DNA from: Campylobacterales bacterium
Lineage (GTDB): Bacteria; Campylobacterota; Campylobacteria; Campylobacterales; Nitratiruptoraceae
Length of the DNA stretch: 36,036 nt
NCBI GenBank assembly: GCA_027082175.1
Contig: JALWIX010000098.1
Location: 1-36,036 of the forward strand
Reading direction: 5' to 3'
The notes under the pieces are model-generated. The model did not search any database. It saw only the letters and a program-made list of their open reading frames with translations, and had not been told where the DNA came from. This document shows positions 17,845 to 26,010 of the stretch, one piece after another. The first letter of the stretch is position 1; every line of letters begins with the position of its first letter. The translations under genes were made by a program, and so were the position numbers.

Positions 17845-19201
17845 GTTTAAATTTTCGCAAATAGGACAAAACATAAAAAATATAATCAAAAACGAAAAAA
17901 AGGTTAAAACTGTTCCACCCTCTGAAATAGCCTCATATCTTAAAAAGATTAAAAAAGAGGATGAGGAGGCTTTCTACAACTATCTAAAAAAACTTCCGCC
18001 TGAAATTTTGGGCGAAGTTTTACTTGAACTTCCGGAGTCTTTGAAAGAGAGCGCCATAAAACATCTATCGGCCGAAAAATTAACTGTGGCAATCAAGGAG
18101 TTAGAGTCGGATGACGCCACCGACCTTATAAAATATATCGAAGAGGTAGATGAGAATTTAGAGAGAAAAGTTTACGAAAACCTTAGTGAAGAAGATAAAA
18201 AAGATATAGAAAAACTAAGCATCTATGATGAGACTCAAGCCGGCGCCTATATGCAGCTAGAGGTTTTTGAGGCTAAAGTTGACGAAACGATAGAAGAGGC
18301 TATAAAGAGGCTTAGAAAACTTAAAGAAGAGGGGGAACTTGAAAATATTCAGCAGGTTTACGTAGTTGATGATGATAGGCATTTAAAAGCTATTATACCT
18401 CTTGGGGACCTTATAACATTTGATTTTAAAAAGAGATTTAAAGATATTATGAAAGAGGGAAAGTATGAACCTATAACGGTTAGAGCGACTGAGCCTATAA
18501 AAGATGTGATTAAAAAGTTTGAAGATTATAATTTGCCTGTTTTAGCTGTTGTAAACGATAACGGAAAACTGTTAGGAAGAATAACTTCAGATGATATCAT
18601 AGACCTTATCGAAGAGCAAGCTACAGAACAGATCTACAACCTAGCGGGTGTTGAAGAGGAAGCGGAAGAGGAAGATGATATCAAGATAGTCACAAAAAAA
18701 AGGGCTTGGTGGCTATTTATCAATCTATGGACGGCTATCTTGGCTTCAGTAGTGATCGGGCTTTTTGATGAGACTATTCAAAAATATGTCGCCTTAGCCG
18801 TTTTGATGCCTATAGTGGCTTCTATGGGAGGAAACGCCGGAACACAGACGCTAACTGTTGTAGTTAGAAAGTTGGCTTTAGGAGAGATAGACTGGGACAA
18901 CGCGAAAGAAGCGCTTATAAAAGAGACCCTTATAGCGCTTTTTAACGGTCTAATTTTTGCGGTGGTGATGGGGGCTATCGCCTGGATTTGGTTTAACGAT
19001 CATCTCCTAGGCGTCGTAATAGCTCTTGCTATGGTTATAAATCTTTTGGCGGCGGGTTTTTTCGGAGCGGTTATACCTTTGATTCTAAAAAAGATAGGAG
19101 CTGACCCAGCCGTTGGAAGCAGCGTGGTGTTGACGACCGTAACCGATGTCGTGGGTTTTTTCGCCTTTTTGGGGCTTGCTAAGATTATGCTGGTTGATTA
19201 A
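17837..19201 (+). CDS. mgtE: Magnesium transporter MgtE
   Basis: Mg2+ channel gated by cytoplasmic Mg2+ binding. In order: an acidic N-terminal superhelical MgtE_N domain (about residues 30-130, EEAFYNYLKKLPPEILGEVL), two CBS domains (about 135-255; QQVYVVDDDRHLKAIIPLGD and LPVLAVVNDNGKLLGRITSDD), then five membrane helices with the signature VLMPIVASMGGNAGTQTLTV in the pore. AAGGAGG at 17824-17830 directly abuts a GTG (17831), so the ATG at 17837, 6 bases further on, is the likely start (454 residues). It overlaps the end of the peptidase gene. Confidence 0.95.
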   Translation: MDKFKFSQIGQNIKNIIKNEKKVKTVPPSEIASYLKKIKKEDEEAFYNYLKKLPPEILGEVLLELPESLKESAIKHLSAEKLTVAIKELESDDATDLIKYIEEVDENLERKVYENLSEEDKKDIEKLSIYDETQAGAYMQLEVFEAKVDETIEEAIKRLRKLKEEGELENIQQVYVVDDDRHLKAIIPLGDLITFDFKKRFKDIMKEGKYEPITVRATEPIKDVIKKFEDYNLPVLAVVNDNGKLLGRITSDDIIDLIEEQATEQIYNLAGVEEEAEEEDDIKIVTKKRAWWLFINLWTAILASVVIGLFDETIQKYVALAVLMPIVASMGGNAGTQTLTVVVRKLALGEIDWDNAKEALIKETLIALFNGLIFAVVMGAIAWIWFNDHLLGVVIALAMVINLLAAGFFGAVIPLILKKIGADPAVGSSVVLTTVTDVVGFFAFLGLAKIMLVD

Positions 19202-19212
19202 CGGAACATAAA

Positions 19213-19779
19213 ATGAAAAATATTGAGATTTTAAAAACAAAACCGTTAAGGAATGGGCGATTTATAAAAGCTTTGGAGATAGAGTATATCCAAAACGGAA
19301 AAGTTAAAAGATGGGAAGCGGTCAAAGCAAACGACAGCGTAGCTATCCTAATCTATCATAAAGAGAAAGACTCTTTTGTGCTGGTGAAGCAGTTTAGACC
19401 GGCTCTTTATATTCAACATAAACACTTTTTTTCATATGAGCTTTGCGCCGGTATTGTTGATAAAGATAAGTCTTTAGCCCAAATCGCTAAAGAGGAGATT
19501 TTGGAAGAGACCGGCTATAACACGGGATTAGAAAATATAAAGAAGATAACCTCTTTTTATACGTCCGTCGGGTTTGCGGGAAGCAGGCAGACTCTTTTTT
19601 ATACCGAGGTTTTAGAGTCAGATAGAGTTGATAGCGGCGGAGGAGTAGATGATGAAGAGATAGAAGTTGTTTATCTAAAGGTTAGTGAAGCTAAAAAGTT
19701 TATGTATGATGAAGAGATACCTAAAACTCCTGGGCTTCTTTATGCTTTTTGCTGGTGGTTTGAAAATTTTGGTAAATAA
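19213..19779 (+). CDS. Nudix hydrolase, NUDT14-like (UDP-sugar / ADP-ribose pyrophosphatase)
   Basis: A 188-residue Nudix protein. The box reads GIVDKDKSLAQIAKEEILEE followed by TGY; the metal-binding EExxEE is kept (KEEILEETGY), but the usual Glu at box position 7 is Lys and the Arg of REUxEE is Glu. The same deviations and the surrounding ELCAGIVD, SRQTLFYTEV and IPKT segments occur in human NUDT14, a UDP-glucose diphosphatase. The best guess is therefore hydrolysis of a nucleotide sugar, with ADP-ribose as an alternative. It starts 11 bases after mgtE and is probably cotranscribed with it. Confidence 0.85.
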   Translation: MKNIEILKTKPLRNGRFIKALEIEYIQNGKVKRWEAVKANDSVAILIYHKEKDSFVLVKQFRPALYIQHKHFFSYELCAGIVDKDKSLAQIAKEEILEETGYNTGLENIKKITSFYTSVGFAGSRQTLFYTEVLESDRVDSGGGVDDEEIEVVYLKVSEAKKFMYDEEIPKTPGLLYAFCWWFENFGK

Positions 19780-19822
19780 TCAGTCAATGAAAATGTCATA
19801 CATTTTTTATCTCCGACTTAAT

Positions 19823-20704
19823 TTACCTCAATATCCAATAAATCATAGGTACCGTAACGAAAGATAAAACTACGCCAAGACCTACGCTAGCTACGGCTAA
19901 ATCGCTATCAAGCTTTGCTTTCATAACCATTATAGAAGCTAAGACCATAGGGGGCATCGCTATCTCTAAAAGGGCGGCTTTCGCTTTGATATCGATCTCA
20001 AAAAAGAGCTGCCAGACAAATATGGCTAAAAGCGGAACGAGTATCATTTTTATGAAGAGTGAAAAAAGGATAGGATATTTTATATACTTTAGCTTTGAAA
20101 AGTCGATTTTAACCCCCACCGCGAAGAGCGCTAAAGGTGTGATAGTTGAGCCTAGGGAGTCGCATATCGATAGTATCGTCTCGGAGACATTTACAGATTT
20201 GGCTAAAAGTGCGGCTATTAGCGCTAAAAAGGCTGGGGAAGCGAGGATTTTTTTTATATCAAATTTTGAAGTTTTGTTTTCAAAGGAGATTATAAACGTA
20301 CCTAACGTTACTACCGGTAAAAAAGAGGCAAGATTGTCAAAAATAACCGCATATCCAAGCCCTTCATCTCCTATAAGCGTCTGGATATAGGGATATCCTA
20401 AAAAAGCGGTATTTCCAAAACTAGAAACCATTATAAAAGTAAGCAGTGATTTTTTGGGAAGTTTCAAAAATTTTCCCACAGTAGCCGAAAGCATGATGGA
20501 AAATATAATCACCGCCCATCCAAAAAGGATAATCAAAACTATAGAGGAGTCGATACTCAATCTATAAATATGAGAAAATACAAGAGCCGGTAAAGATACG
20601 TAGACTATAAAGTCTATAAGGGCATCGATATTTTTTTCAAATCTTTTTTTTAGGATTATCCCAAGAGCAAAGATTGTAAAAAGATATAAAATATTTTCTA
20701 TCAT
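19823..20704 (-). CDS. AEC (auxin efflux carrier) family transporter
   Basis: A 293-residue membrane protein with about ten hydrophobic helices in two repeats of five. It has the family pattern LGIILKKRF near the start, a central SFGNTAFLGYPYIQTLIGDEG motif (N-x-x-F/L-G-YP) and a late PPMVLASIMVMKAKLDSDLA segment. AEC carriers move organic acids such as malate or small amphiphiles; the substrate is not readable here. It is the last gene of the minus-strand run and overlaps aguB by 4 bases. Confidence 0.88.
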   Translation of the reverse strand: MIENILYLFTIFALGIILKKRFEKNIDALIDFIVYVSLPALVFSHIYRLSIDSSIVLIILFGWAVIIFSIMLSATVGKFLKLPKKSLLTFIMVSSFGNTAFLGYPYIQTLIGDEGLGYAVIFDNLASFLPVVTLGTFIISFENKTSKFDIKKILASPAFLALIAALLAKSVNVSETILSICDSLGSTITPLALFAVGVKIDFSKLKYIKYPILFSLFIKMILVPLLAIFVWQLFFEIDIKAKAALLEIAMPPMVLASIMVMKAKLDSDLAVASVGLGVVLSFVTVPMIYWILR

Positions 20705-21573
20705 CTATCGCAATATCTTTTTAAAATGCACCCGTACTCGCTTACTCTTCTATCTCTTAAAAAAGGCCAGATACGCCTTACGTCTTCACTTCTTTTTTTA
20801 TCGATCTCAACTACTATAACCTCTTCTTGGTCACTTGAGGCTCTAGCTAAAAACTCTCCCTGAGCACCAACCGCAAAAGAGTTTCCCCAAAATCTTATAC
20901 CCTTTAAACATCCGCTCTCATCTTTTTCAAATCCCACTCTATTGACCGCTACTAGAGGCAAACCGTTTGCTATGGCGTGTCCTCTTTGAACGGTTATCCA
21001 GGCATCTAGCTGCCTTTGCTTTTCATCCTCTTCGTCTTCGTCAAACCATCCTATAGCGGTAGGGTATATCAAGATTTCGGCTCCTTTTAGAGCCATTATT
21101 CTAGCCGCTTCCGGGTACCACTGATCCCAACATACTAAAACTCCAAGCCGGCCTACGCTTGTATCTATCGGTTCAAATCCCATATCCCCCGGCGTAAAGT
21201 AGAATTTTTCATAAAAACCAGGATCGTCGGGGATATGCATCTTTCTATATTTTCCGGCAATCTCTCCTTTATCGAAAATTACGGCGGTGTTATGATAAAG
21301 TCCCGGAGCCCTTTTTTCAAACAAAGATGTAACCAAAACAACTTGATAATCTTTTGAGACTTTTTGCCAAAATCTTACGTCTTCTTCGAAATCGTTAGCT
21401 AAGTCGAAAGATTTTACGTTTTCACTTTGGCAAAAGTATGCTCCTTGATGAAGCTCTTGCAAGATTATAAGTTCGGCGTTTTCTCTTTTAGCCTCAGCAA
21501 TCATCTCTACGCTCTTTTTGATAGTATCTTTTTTGGTTAAATGAAATCTATGTTGAATAAGCGCCGTTTTCAT
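20701..21573 (-). CDS. aguB: N-carbamoylputrescine amidohydrolase AguB
   Basis: Nitrilase-superfamily enzyme that turns N-carbamoylputrescine into putrescine, CO2 and ammonia. The catalytic triad is visible: Glu40 in ILQELHQGAYF, Lys in KYRKMHIPDDP and Cys in VLVCWDQWYPEAAR. The segments FYEKFYFTPGD and WFDEDEEDEKQRQLDAW are typical of AguB rather than other nitrilases. Its 290 residues are normal. The preceding enzyme of the pathway, AguA, is encoded 3 kb upstream in the same run, with zinc-uptake and toxin-antitoxin genes in between. Confidence 0.95.
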   Translation of the reverse strand: MKTALIQHRFHLTKKDTIKKSVEMIAEAKRENAELIILQELHQGAYFCQSENVKSFDLANDFEEDVRFWQKVSKDYQVVLVTSLFEKRAPGLYHNTAVIFDKGEIAGKYRKMHIPDDPGFYEKFYFTPGDMGFEPIDTSVGRLGVLVCWDQWYPEAARIMALKGAEILIYPTAIGWFDEDEEDEKQRQLDAWITVQRGHAIANGLPLVAVNRVGFEKDESGCLKGIRFWGNSFAVGAQGEFLARASSDQEEVIVVEIDKKRSEDVRRIWPFLRDRRVSEYGCILKRYCDR

Positions 21574-22361
21574 CTTTTAGCCTTTATAAAGGAGATACTA
21601 AAAGCTACAGCGGAAACTAAAATGATAGCGGCCGTAGCGGAGATGTTTAAAATGTATGAAAGATAGAGTCCTGTGAAACAAAAGATAAGACAAAGGATTC
21701 CCGAAAGAAGTATCATACTTTTTAGCGAGTTTGTAAATCTCTCCGCTATAAAAGGAGGAATGCTAAATAGAGCTATGATAAGGATAAGTCCTACGCTTCT
21801 AATGCTCATAACTACCGTCAAAGCTATTAGAAAAAGTGTTAGAAAGTGGAAAAATTTTACGTTGATTCCTCTAAGATAGGCAAAATCTCTATCATAAGCA
21901 ATGGCTAGAAGCCTATTGTAAAAAAATACTACAAAAATTATAAGTAAAGTATCCACAACACCCATAAAAACAAGGTCCTCTTTTGGAACCATTAAAATAT
22001 CGCCAAAGAGAAAACTCATCAAATTTGCGTTATAGCCAGGGGTTAGGTCTACAAAAACGATTCCTATACTCATACCCACAGCCCAGATAACACCTATGAG
22101 CGTATCTTTCCTTTGAGGATTTTTGTAGGTTATAATGGCAAGTAAAAGAGCTAAAAAGATAGCGAAAAGAGTGGTGCCAAGAAGGATCGAAAAACCAAAA
22201 TATAAAGCCAAACCGATGCCACCGTAACTTCCGTGAGCAATACTTGCCGCTATATAGCCGTATCTGTTTATGAGCATCAATGAGCCGATTATGGATACCG
22301 CGACACACAATAAAAGCACGGCGACGATAGAGTTTTCAAAGAGCGTTAACGTCTCAAACAT
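21570..22361 (-). CDS. znuB: Zinc/manganese ABC transporter permease, ZnuB-like
   Basis: A 263-residue ABC-3 family permease with about eight membrane helices; the segments SIAHGSYGGIGLALYFG and the SVGLILIIALFSIPPFIAERF loop are family signatures. It overlaps the ATPase gene by 8 bases and aguB by 4. With the His-rich binding protein at 23063-23938 it forms a zinc importer; Mn2+ or Fe2+ transport cannot be fully excluded. Confidence 0.9.
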   Translation of the reverse strand: MFETLTLFENSIVAVLLLCVAVSIIGSLMLINRYGYIAASIAHGSYGGIGLALYFGFSILLGTTLFAIFLALLLAIITYKNPQRKDTLIGVIWAVGMSIGIVFVDLTPGYNANLMSFLFGDILMVPKEDLVFMGVVDTLLIIFVVFFYNRLLAIAYDRDFAYLRGINVKFFHFLTLFLIALTVVMSIRSVGLILIIALFSIPPFIAERFTNSLKSMILLSGILCLIFCFTGLYLSYILNISATAAIILVSAVAFSISFIKAKR

Positions 22362-23085
22362 CGCTGTTTTTCCTTAGATAATCGAAAAGTTCCATTTCGC
22401 AAAAATGTCCTTCTGCAGGTTTTAGACCAAAATTTGGATTTTCGTGCATAAATAGTTTTCTATTTATATAAGCCACCCTGTCTATTCCTTCAAAAAGTAT
22501 CTTAATATCGTGACTTACTACGATTTTTGTTAATTCTAGCTCCTTTAAAATCTTATATATCTCTTTTTGTCCTTTTATGTCGATAGATGCGGTAGGTTCG
22601 TCTAATATGAGAATTTTTGGTTCGCTAACAAGCGCTCTTGCGAGTAAAATCTTTTGTCTTTGGCCTCCGGAGAGTTGAGATATTTTCCTCTCTTTCAAAT
22701 CTTTTAAATCAAGTTTTTCAAGTATTTGGTCACACTTTTTATAATCTTCTTTTTCGTAAAAGAGCTTTTTGCTATTTAGTCTTCCTTGCAAAACAATATC
22801 TTTTACGGATATTGGCATATCTAGATTAAAGTTTACTCTTTGAGGGAGATAACCTATAGATGTTTTATATCTAGAAGGGGGTTTGTCATAAACCTTGATA
22901 CTCCCTTTTGTCGGTGTTAAAAGCCCAAGAAGAAGTTTTAAAAACGTAGTTTTTCCCCCGCCGTTTGGACCTATGATAGCAATATACTCGTTTTCGTAGA
23001 TTTTTAGATTTATATCTTCTAATATATACTCTTTGTCGTACTTAAAAAATAGATTTTTTACCTCAATAGCTATTTGCTTTTTCAA
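22354..23085 (-). CDS. znuC: Zinc ABC transporter ATP-binding protein, ZnuC-like
   Basis: ABC ATPase with Walker A GPNGGGKTTFLKLL, signature LSGGQRQKILLARAL, Walker B ILILDEPTASID and switch His VVSHD. The GGG in Walker A is typical of metal-ion (ZnuC/MntB) ATPases. The frame is open to an ATG at 23124, but the TTG at 23085 is preceded by GGAAG and gives the normal N-terminus (KKQIAIEVKNLFFKYD). With that start it overlaps the end of znuA by 23 bases. Confidence 0.9.
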   Translation of the reverse strand: MKKQIAIEVKNLFFKYDKEYILEDINLKIYENEYIAIIGPNGGGKTTFLKLLLGLLTPTKGSIKVYDKPPSRYKTSIGYLPQRVNFNLDMPISVKDIVLQGRLNSKKLFYEKEDYKKCDQILEKLDLKDLKERKISQLSGGQRQKILLARALVSEPKILILDEPTASIDIKGQKEIYKILKELELTKIVVSHDIKILFEGIDRVAYINRKLFMHENPNFGLKPAEGHFCEMELFDYLRKNSDV

Positions 23086-23938
23086 TTGCTTCCACCACTT
23101 TGAAAATGTTTTTATCCCACTCATAAGAGAGCGGATCTATAGTCTCAACCTTTGCTCCTATCTTTTTTGCTAAAAACATTGCGCTTTTTTTAGAAAATTG
23201 AGGCTCTACAAATATCACTTTAATCTTCTCTTTTTTAGCAAAATCTACAATCTTTTTTAGATATTTAGCCGTAGGCTCTTTGCCCTCTTTTTCTATAGCT
23301 ATCTGTTTAAGTCCGTAAATATAGGCAAAATATCCAAAAGATGGATGATAGACTATAAACTCTTTTTGTTTTATATTTTTTAATCTTTTTAATATTTGAG
23401 TATCTATTGCGGCAAGCTCTTTTATAAACTCTTTGTAATTTTTTATATAAAAATCTTCATTTTTTGGATCTATCTTTACTATCTCTTCAAGGATAACCCT
23501 TGCTTGAAGCATAACTAGAGGCGGAGCCATCCAGATATGGGGATCTAGGTTTTCGTGTTTATGCTCTTTTTCATCGTGCTCATCAAGCTCATTGTGGTGA
23601 TGATGGATCATCGGAATCTTTTTTACATATTTGCCGCTATCTATGATTTTTAGATGTTCGTTTACGCTTTTAAATCTTTTTAGCCAAGCTCTTTCAAAAG
23701 GAACGCCTATCGCAAAGTAGATTTTGGCTTTTTTGATACTTTTAAGCTGCATTGGTTTTACGCCGTATGTGGCGGGCGAACTTCCGGGAGGCACCATCAC
23801 TTCTATATCAAATCTATCTTTTGTTATCTTTTTAACGAAAAACTTTTGCGGCAGTATAGATACGCATATCGTCTCATTGGCAAATAGAGATAAACCAAAA
23901 ATTAATAAAAACAGAAGTTTACCCATAAATTTAATCAT
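23063..23938 (-). CDS. znuA: Zinc ABC transporter substrate-binding protein ZnuA
   Basis: Periplasmic A-1 cluster metal-binding protein of 291 residues with a signal peptide (about residues 1-20, MGKLLFLLIFGLSLFA). Metal ligands expected at the DPHIWMAPP motif (His134) and at YHPSFGYFAYIYG. The His/Asp/Glu-rich loop (about residues 112-128, HHHHNELDEHDEKEHKH) is characteristic of zinc rather than manganese systems. The ATG overlaps the vapC stop (ATATGA); AAGGG lies 8 bases upstream. The gene heads the znuACB order. Confidence 0.93.
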   Translation of the reverse strand: MIKFMGKLLFLLIFGLSLFANETICVSILPQKFFVKKITKDRFDIEVMVPPGSSPATYGVKPMQLKSIKKAKIYFAIGVPFERAWLKRFKSVNEHLKIIDSGKYVKKIPMIHHHHNELDEHDEKEHKHENLDPHIWMAPPLVMLQARVILEEIVKIDPKNEDFYIKNYKEFIKELAAIDTQILKRLKNIKQKEFIVYHPSFGYFAYIYGLKQIAIEKEGKEPTAKYLKKIVDFAKKEKIKVIFVEPQFSKKSAMFLAKKIGAKVETIDPLSYEWDKNIFKVVEAIEKANSY

Positions 23939-24357
23939 ATATTATTACCCTTGAATGGATTTATGATTTTTAATCTATTTTCAATTATTTGATTATGTTG
24001 AAAATCTTCGCTGAAGATTATATTGCATCTATTTTCTAAGGCAGTAGATAAAACTAATGAATCATAATATTGGAAATTGTATTTATTTTTTATATATAAA
24101 GCATATTTTTGCGTATTTATAGAAAAATTTACTATTTTGAAAATATCTTCCAATTCTTCTATAACTTTTATAATATTTTTAGTATCTATTTTGAACTTTT
24201 TATATAAAATATTAACTGTTTCATTAATGATTTGTGTAGAAATTAAAATCTCATTTTGAGAAAAAATTAATTTATTTGCAATTTCTCTTTTTTGAGGTTC
24301 ATCTACAGAATATGAGTATAAAATTATATTTGTATCAAAAAAAATATTATCTCTCAT
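23935..24357 (-). CDS. PIN-domain ribonuclease toxin, VapC-like
   Basis: A 140-residue PIN protein with the full acidic set expected for a VapC nuclease: Asp8 (FFDTN), Glu46 (INETVNI), Asp99 (YYDSLVLSTA) and Asp118 (FSEDFQ). VapC toxins cleave tRNA or rRNA until held by their antitoxin. It overlaps its likely antitoxin gene by 11 bases and the znuA start by 4. It is markedly more AT-rich than its neighbours, with Ile/Asn/Lys-rich protein, which suggests recent arrival. It lies inside an otherwise housekeeping minus-strand run. Confidence 0.88.
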   Translation of the reverse strand: MRDNIFFDTNIILYSYSVDEPQKREIANKLIFSQNEILISTQIINETVNILYKKFKIDTKNIIKVIEELEDIFKIVNFSINTQKYALYIKNKYNFQYYDSLVLSTALENRCNIIFSEDFQHNQIIENRLKIINPFKGNNI

Positions 24358-24544
24358 GTGCTTCTTGTCTATTAAATTGAAAATTTTTTGTTTTTATTGA
24401 AATAGCATTTAAACTTTTTTTTCTTTTTTCATTTTCTAAATAGATAACTATTTTTGCTTTTTTTGATTTGCATTTTTGCAAATATTTTTTAGGAATATAT
24501 ACTATGCCATCTTTTATATCGGTTTCAAATTCAATCGTTTTCAT
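24347..24544 (-). CDS. AbrB/MazE-fold antitoxin of the VapC-like toxin
   Basis: A 65-residue protein: MKTIEFETDIKDGIVYIPKK then YLQKCKSKKAKIVIYLE resembles the swapped-hairpin AbrB DNA-binding fold (the GxIxIPxxh pattern is present as DGIVYIPKKYL). The basic, unstructured tail would neutralise the PIN toxin downstream. AAGGA is 6 bases before the ATG. It starts 11 bases after aguA, so it probably depends on the aguA promoter or on one within that gene. Confidence 0.75.
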   Translation of the reverse strand: MKTIEFETDIKDGIVYIPKKYLQKCKSKKAKIVIYLENEKRKKSLNAISIKTKNFQFNRQEAHER

Positions 24545-24555
24545 AAATATCCTTA

Positions 24556-25488
24556 TTAAAAAATATTCATACAGCTACAATGGATCGAGCCGTGCTGTCT
24601 TATCAAAACTGAAGCGTCTAAGCTTATTACGTCTCTATCTGGAAAAAGCTTTTTAAAGATTTTTATAGCCTCTTCGTCGTTTGGATCGTTATATGACGGA
24701 ACGATAATCGCACCGTTAATTATAACAAAATTGGCATAGCTTGCGGGAACTCTTTGGTTGTTAAAATATTTTGCGCTTACCCAAGGAAGAGGAACTGTTT
24801 TTAAACCATATTTTTTTATCTCCTGTTCCATTTTTTTTAACTCATCATAATGGATATCATCTTTATCATCGCAGGTGATATAGGCTATTTTGTTTGGTGA
24901 AACAAATCTAGCTAGCATATCTATGTGGCTGTCTGTATCGTCTCCTTCGAGATATCCGCTCTCTAGCCAAAGAATCTTTTTTAGTCCAAAAGTATCTTGC
25001 AAAAAGTTTTCAATTTGCTTTTTGCTTATATGAGGATTGCGGTTTGCTTCTAAAAGGCATTTTGAAGTTGTTAGCAAAACCCTGTCCCCGTTAGAGTCTA
25101 TACTCCCACCCTCTAGGACAAAACCTATCTTTTTCGTACCAAAGAGTTTGCGGTTGACTTGATTGTCAAAATTTGCCGGATATTTTAACCCCCAGCCGTT
25201 GAATGTAAAGTCAAGAAGCTCTTTTTTGCCGTTTTTTTCTATAGTAATCGGTCCGTAGTCGCGTATCCAGGTGTCGTTTGTTTTTACAAAAAAGTATTTT
25301 ATATTTTTGAAGTTTTTTTTAGGCTTTTCTTCGCATAAAAGCCAAACTTCTTGGTAGTGTGAAACAATATCTATAAATTCGTCAAAAAAATCTTTGGCTT
25401 CCTCTAGATACTCGGCCCAATCACTCTCTTTGTGGGGGTAAGAGATCAAAAGGGCTTTTTGTTTTTCCCACTCAGCCGGAAGTCGCAT
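24556..25488 (-). CDS. aguA: Agmatine deiminase AguA
   Basis: Converts agmatine to N-carbamoylputrescine and ammonia, the step before AguB. A 310-residue member of the peptidyl-arginine-deiminase-like family. The start MRLPAEWEKQKALLISYPHK is characteristic. The segment WIRDYGPI, the EGGSIDSNGDRVLLTT motif, the EGDDTDSHIDMLARF motif (catalytic Asp/His) and the final HGSIHCSCMNIF with catalytic Cys304 are all intact. GAGGA precedes the ATG. It is the first gene of the minus-strand run down to the AEC transporter and borders the accessory region. Confidence 0.95.
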   Translation of the reverse strand: MRLPAEWEKQKALLISYPHKESDWAEYLEEAKDFFDEFIDIVSHYQEVWLLCEEKPKKNFKNIKYFFVKTNDTWIRDYGPITIEKNGKKELLDFTFNGWGLKYPANFDNQVNRKLFGTKKIGFVLEGGSIDSNGDRVLLTTSKCLLEANRNPHISKKQIENFLQDTFGLKKILWLESGYLEGDDTDSHIDMLARFVSPNKIAYITCDDKDDIHYDELKKMEQEIKKYGLKTVPLPWVSAKYFNNQRVPASYANFVIINGAIIVPSYNDPNDEEAIKIFKKLFPDRDVISLDASVLIRQHGSIHCSCMNIF

Positions 25489-25839
25489 TACAATTCCTCT
25501 TTTTTATATTGCAATGGTAGCTAAAGAATACTTTTTAATCTCTAAATCTTTATCTAAAACAGCAAATCTTTGCTTAGAAAAATAGTGTAACAATATCCCA
25601 ACTATAGATAAATGACGTACTCTATAACAAAAAGTTATGAAAATATGTGAAAAAGCTGTTTGGTACTAGATGAAATATAACTTATTGGTGATAAAAATTG
25701 CGAATTTCTCTTGATATTATCTATTTTTATTACTAAATTAATATAAAAATACATTAAATATAAAAAATTGACAATATATGGTTTTTTTAAGTATTATTGT
25801 ATTAATGAATAAATAGTTACAATGACGCAAGAGACCCTA
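25489..25839. other. AT-rich non-coding left edge of the accessory region
   Basis: About 350 bases without a credible gene between aguA and the first attC-like site. GC content is very low. It contains the aguA leader and, near its right end, the promoter described separately. A small inverted pair (ATAACAAAAAGTTAT near 25622-25636) is seen. No integrase fragment is recognisable. Confidence 0.6.
25768..25797 (+). promoter_or_regulatory. Candidate cassette promoter (Pc)
   Basis: TTGACA at 25768-25773 and TATTAT at 25792-25797, spacer 18. It reads towards the cassettes and ends about 43 bases before the first attC-like site. With no other gene in front of the array, it is the best candidate for driving cassette 1 and perhaps 2. 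Confidence 0.5.
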
Positions 25840-25991
25840 GTTTAACGGCTGAGCAGAACGAGTTAATGTTCCTCTTTTGATAAGGTGTAACAAGTTGTAG
25901 GAGCGAACATCTATAAACTTAATCTTTCATTAGCTAGGGTGCAAGCAACCTTGCTCACTCAAGTTAAATATTGCTCTGCTCGGTGTTATCA
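25840..25991 (+). repeat. attC-like site 0 (long, atypical)
   Basis: R'' GTTTAAC (25840-25846, fits RYYYAAC) and L'' GGCTGAGCAGA pair with L' TCTGCTCGGT and R' GTTATCA (25985-25991), leaving one extra unpaired G in L'', as in true attC. The middle (about 115 bases) folds into smaller hairpins, for example GCAAG-CAAC-CTTGC and AAGTTGTAG with CTATAAACTT, not one long stem. No cassette belonging to it (starting GTTAAAC) is seen upstream. An attI site is the alternative. Confidence 0.6.
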
Positions 25992-26010
25992 AAAAAAAAG
26001 GAATGTTTAA

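Noticed and set aside
24468-24656. Plus-strand frame over the vapB-aguA junction
   Set aside because: It crosses two supported minus-strand genes and has no ribosome-binding site.
25835-25938. CCCTAG / CTAGGG pair as part of the first attC stem
   Set aside because: The left copy is outside and the right copy inside the attC boundaries, so they cannot pair within the proposed site; short enough for chance.
25489-26010. A hidden integron integrase in the gap before the array
   Set aside because: No frame longer than about 60 codons on either strand and no tyrosine-recombinase motif (R..HxxR..Y) can be read here or in any other gene of the window.
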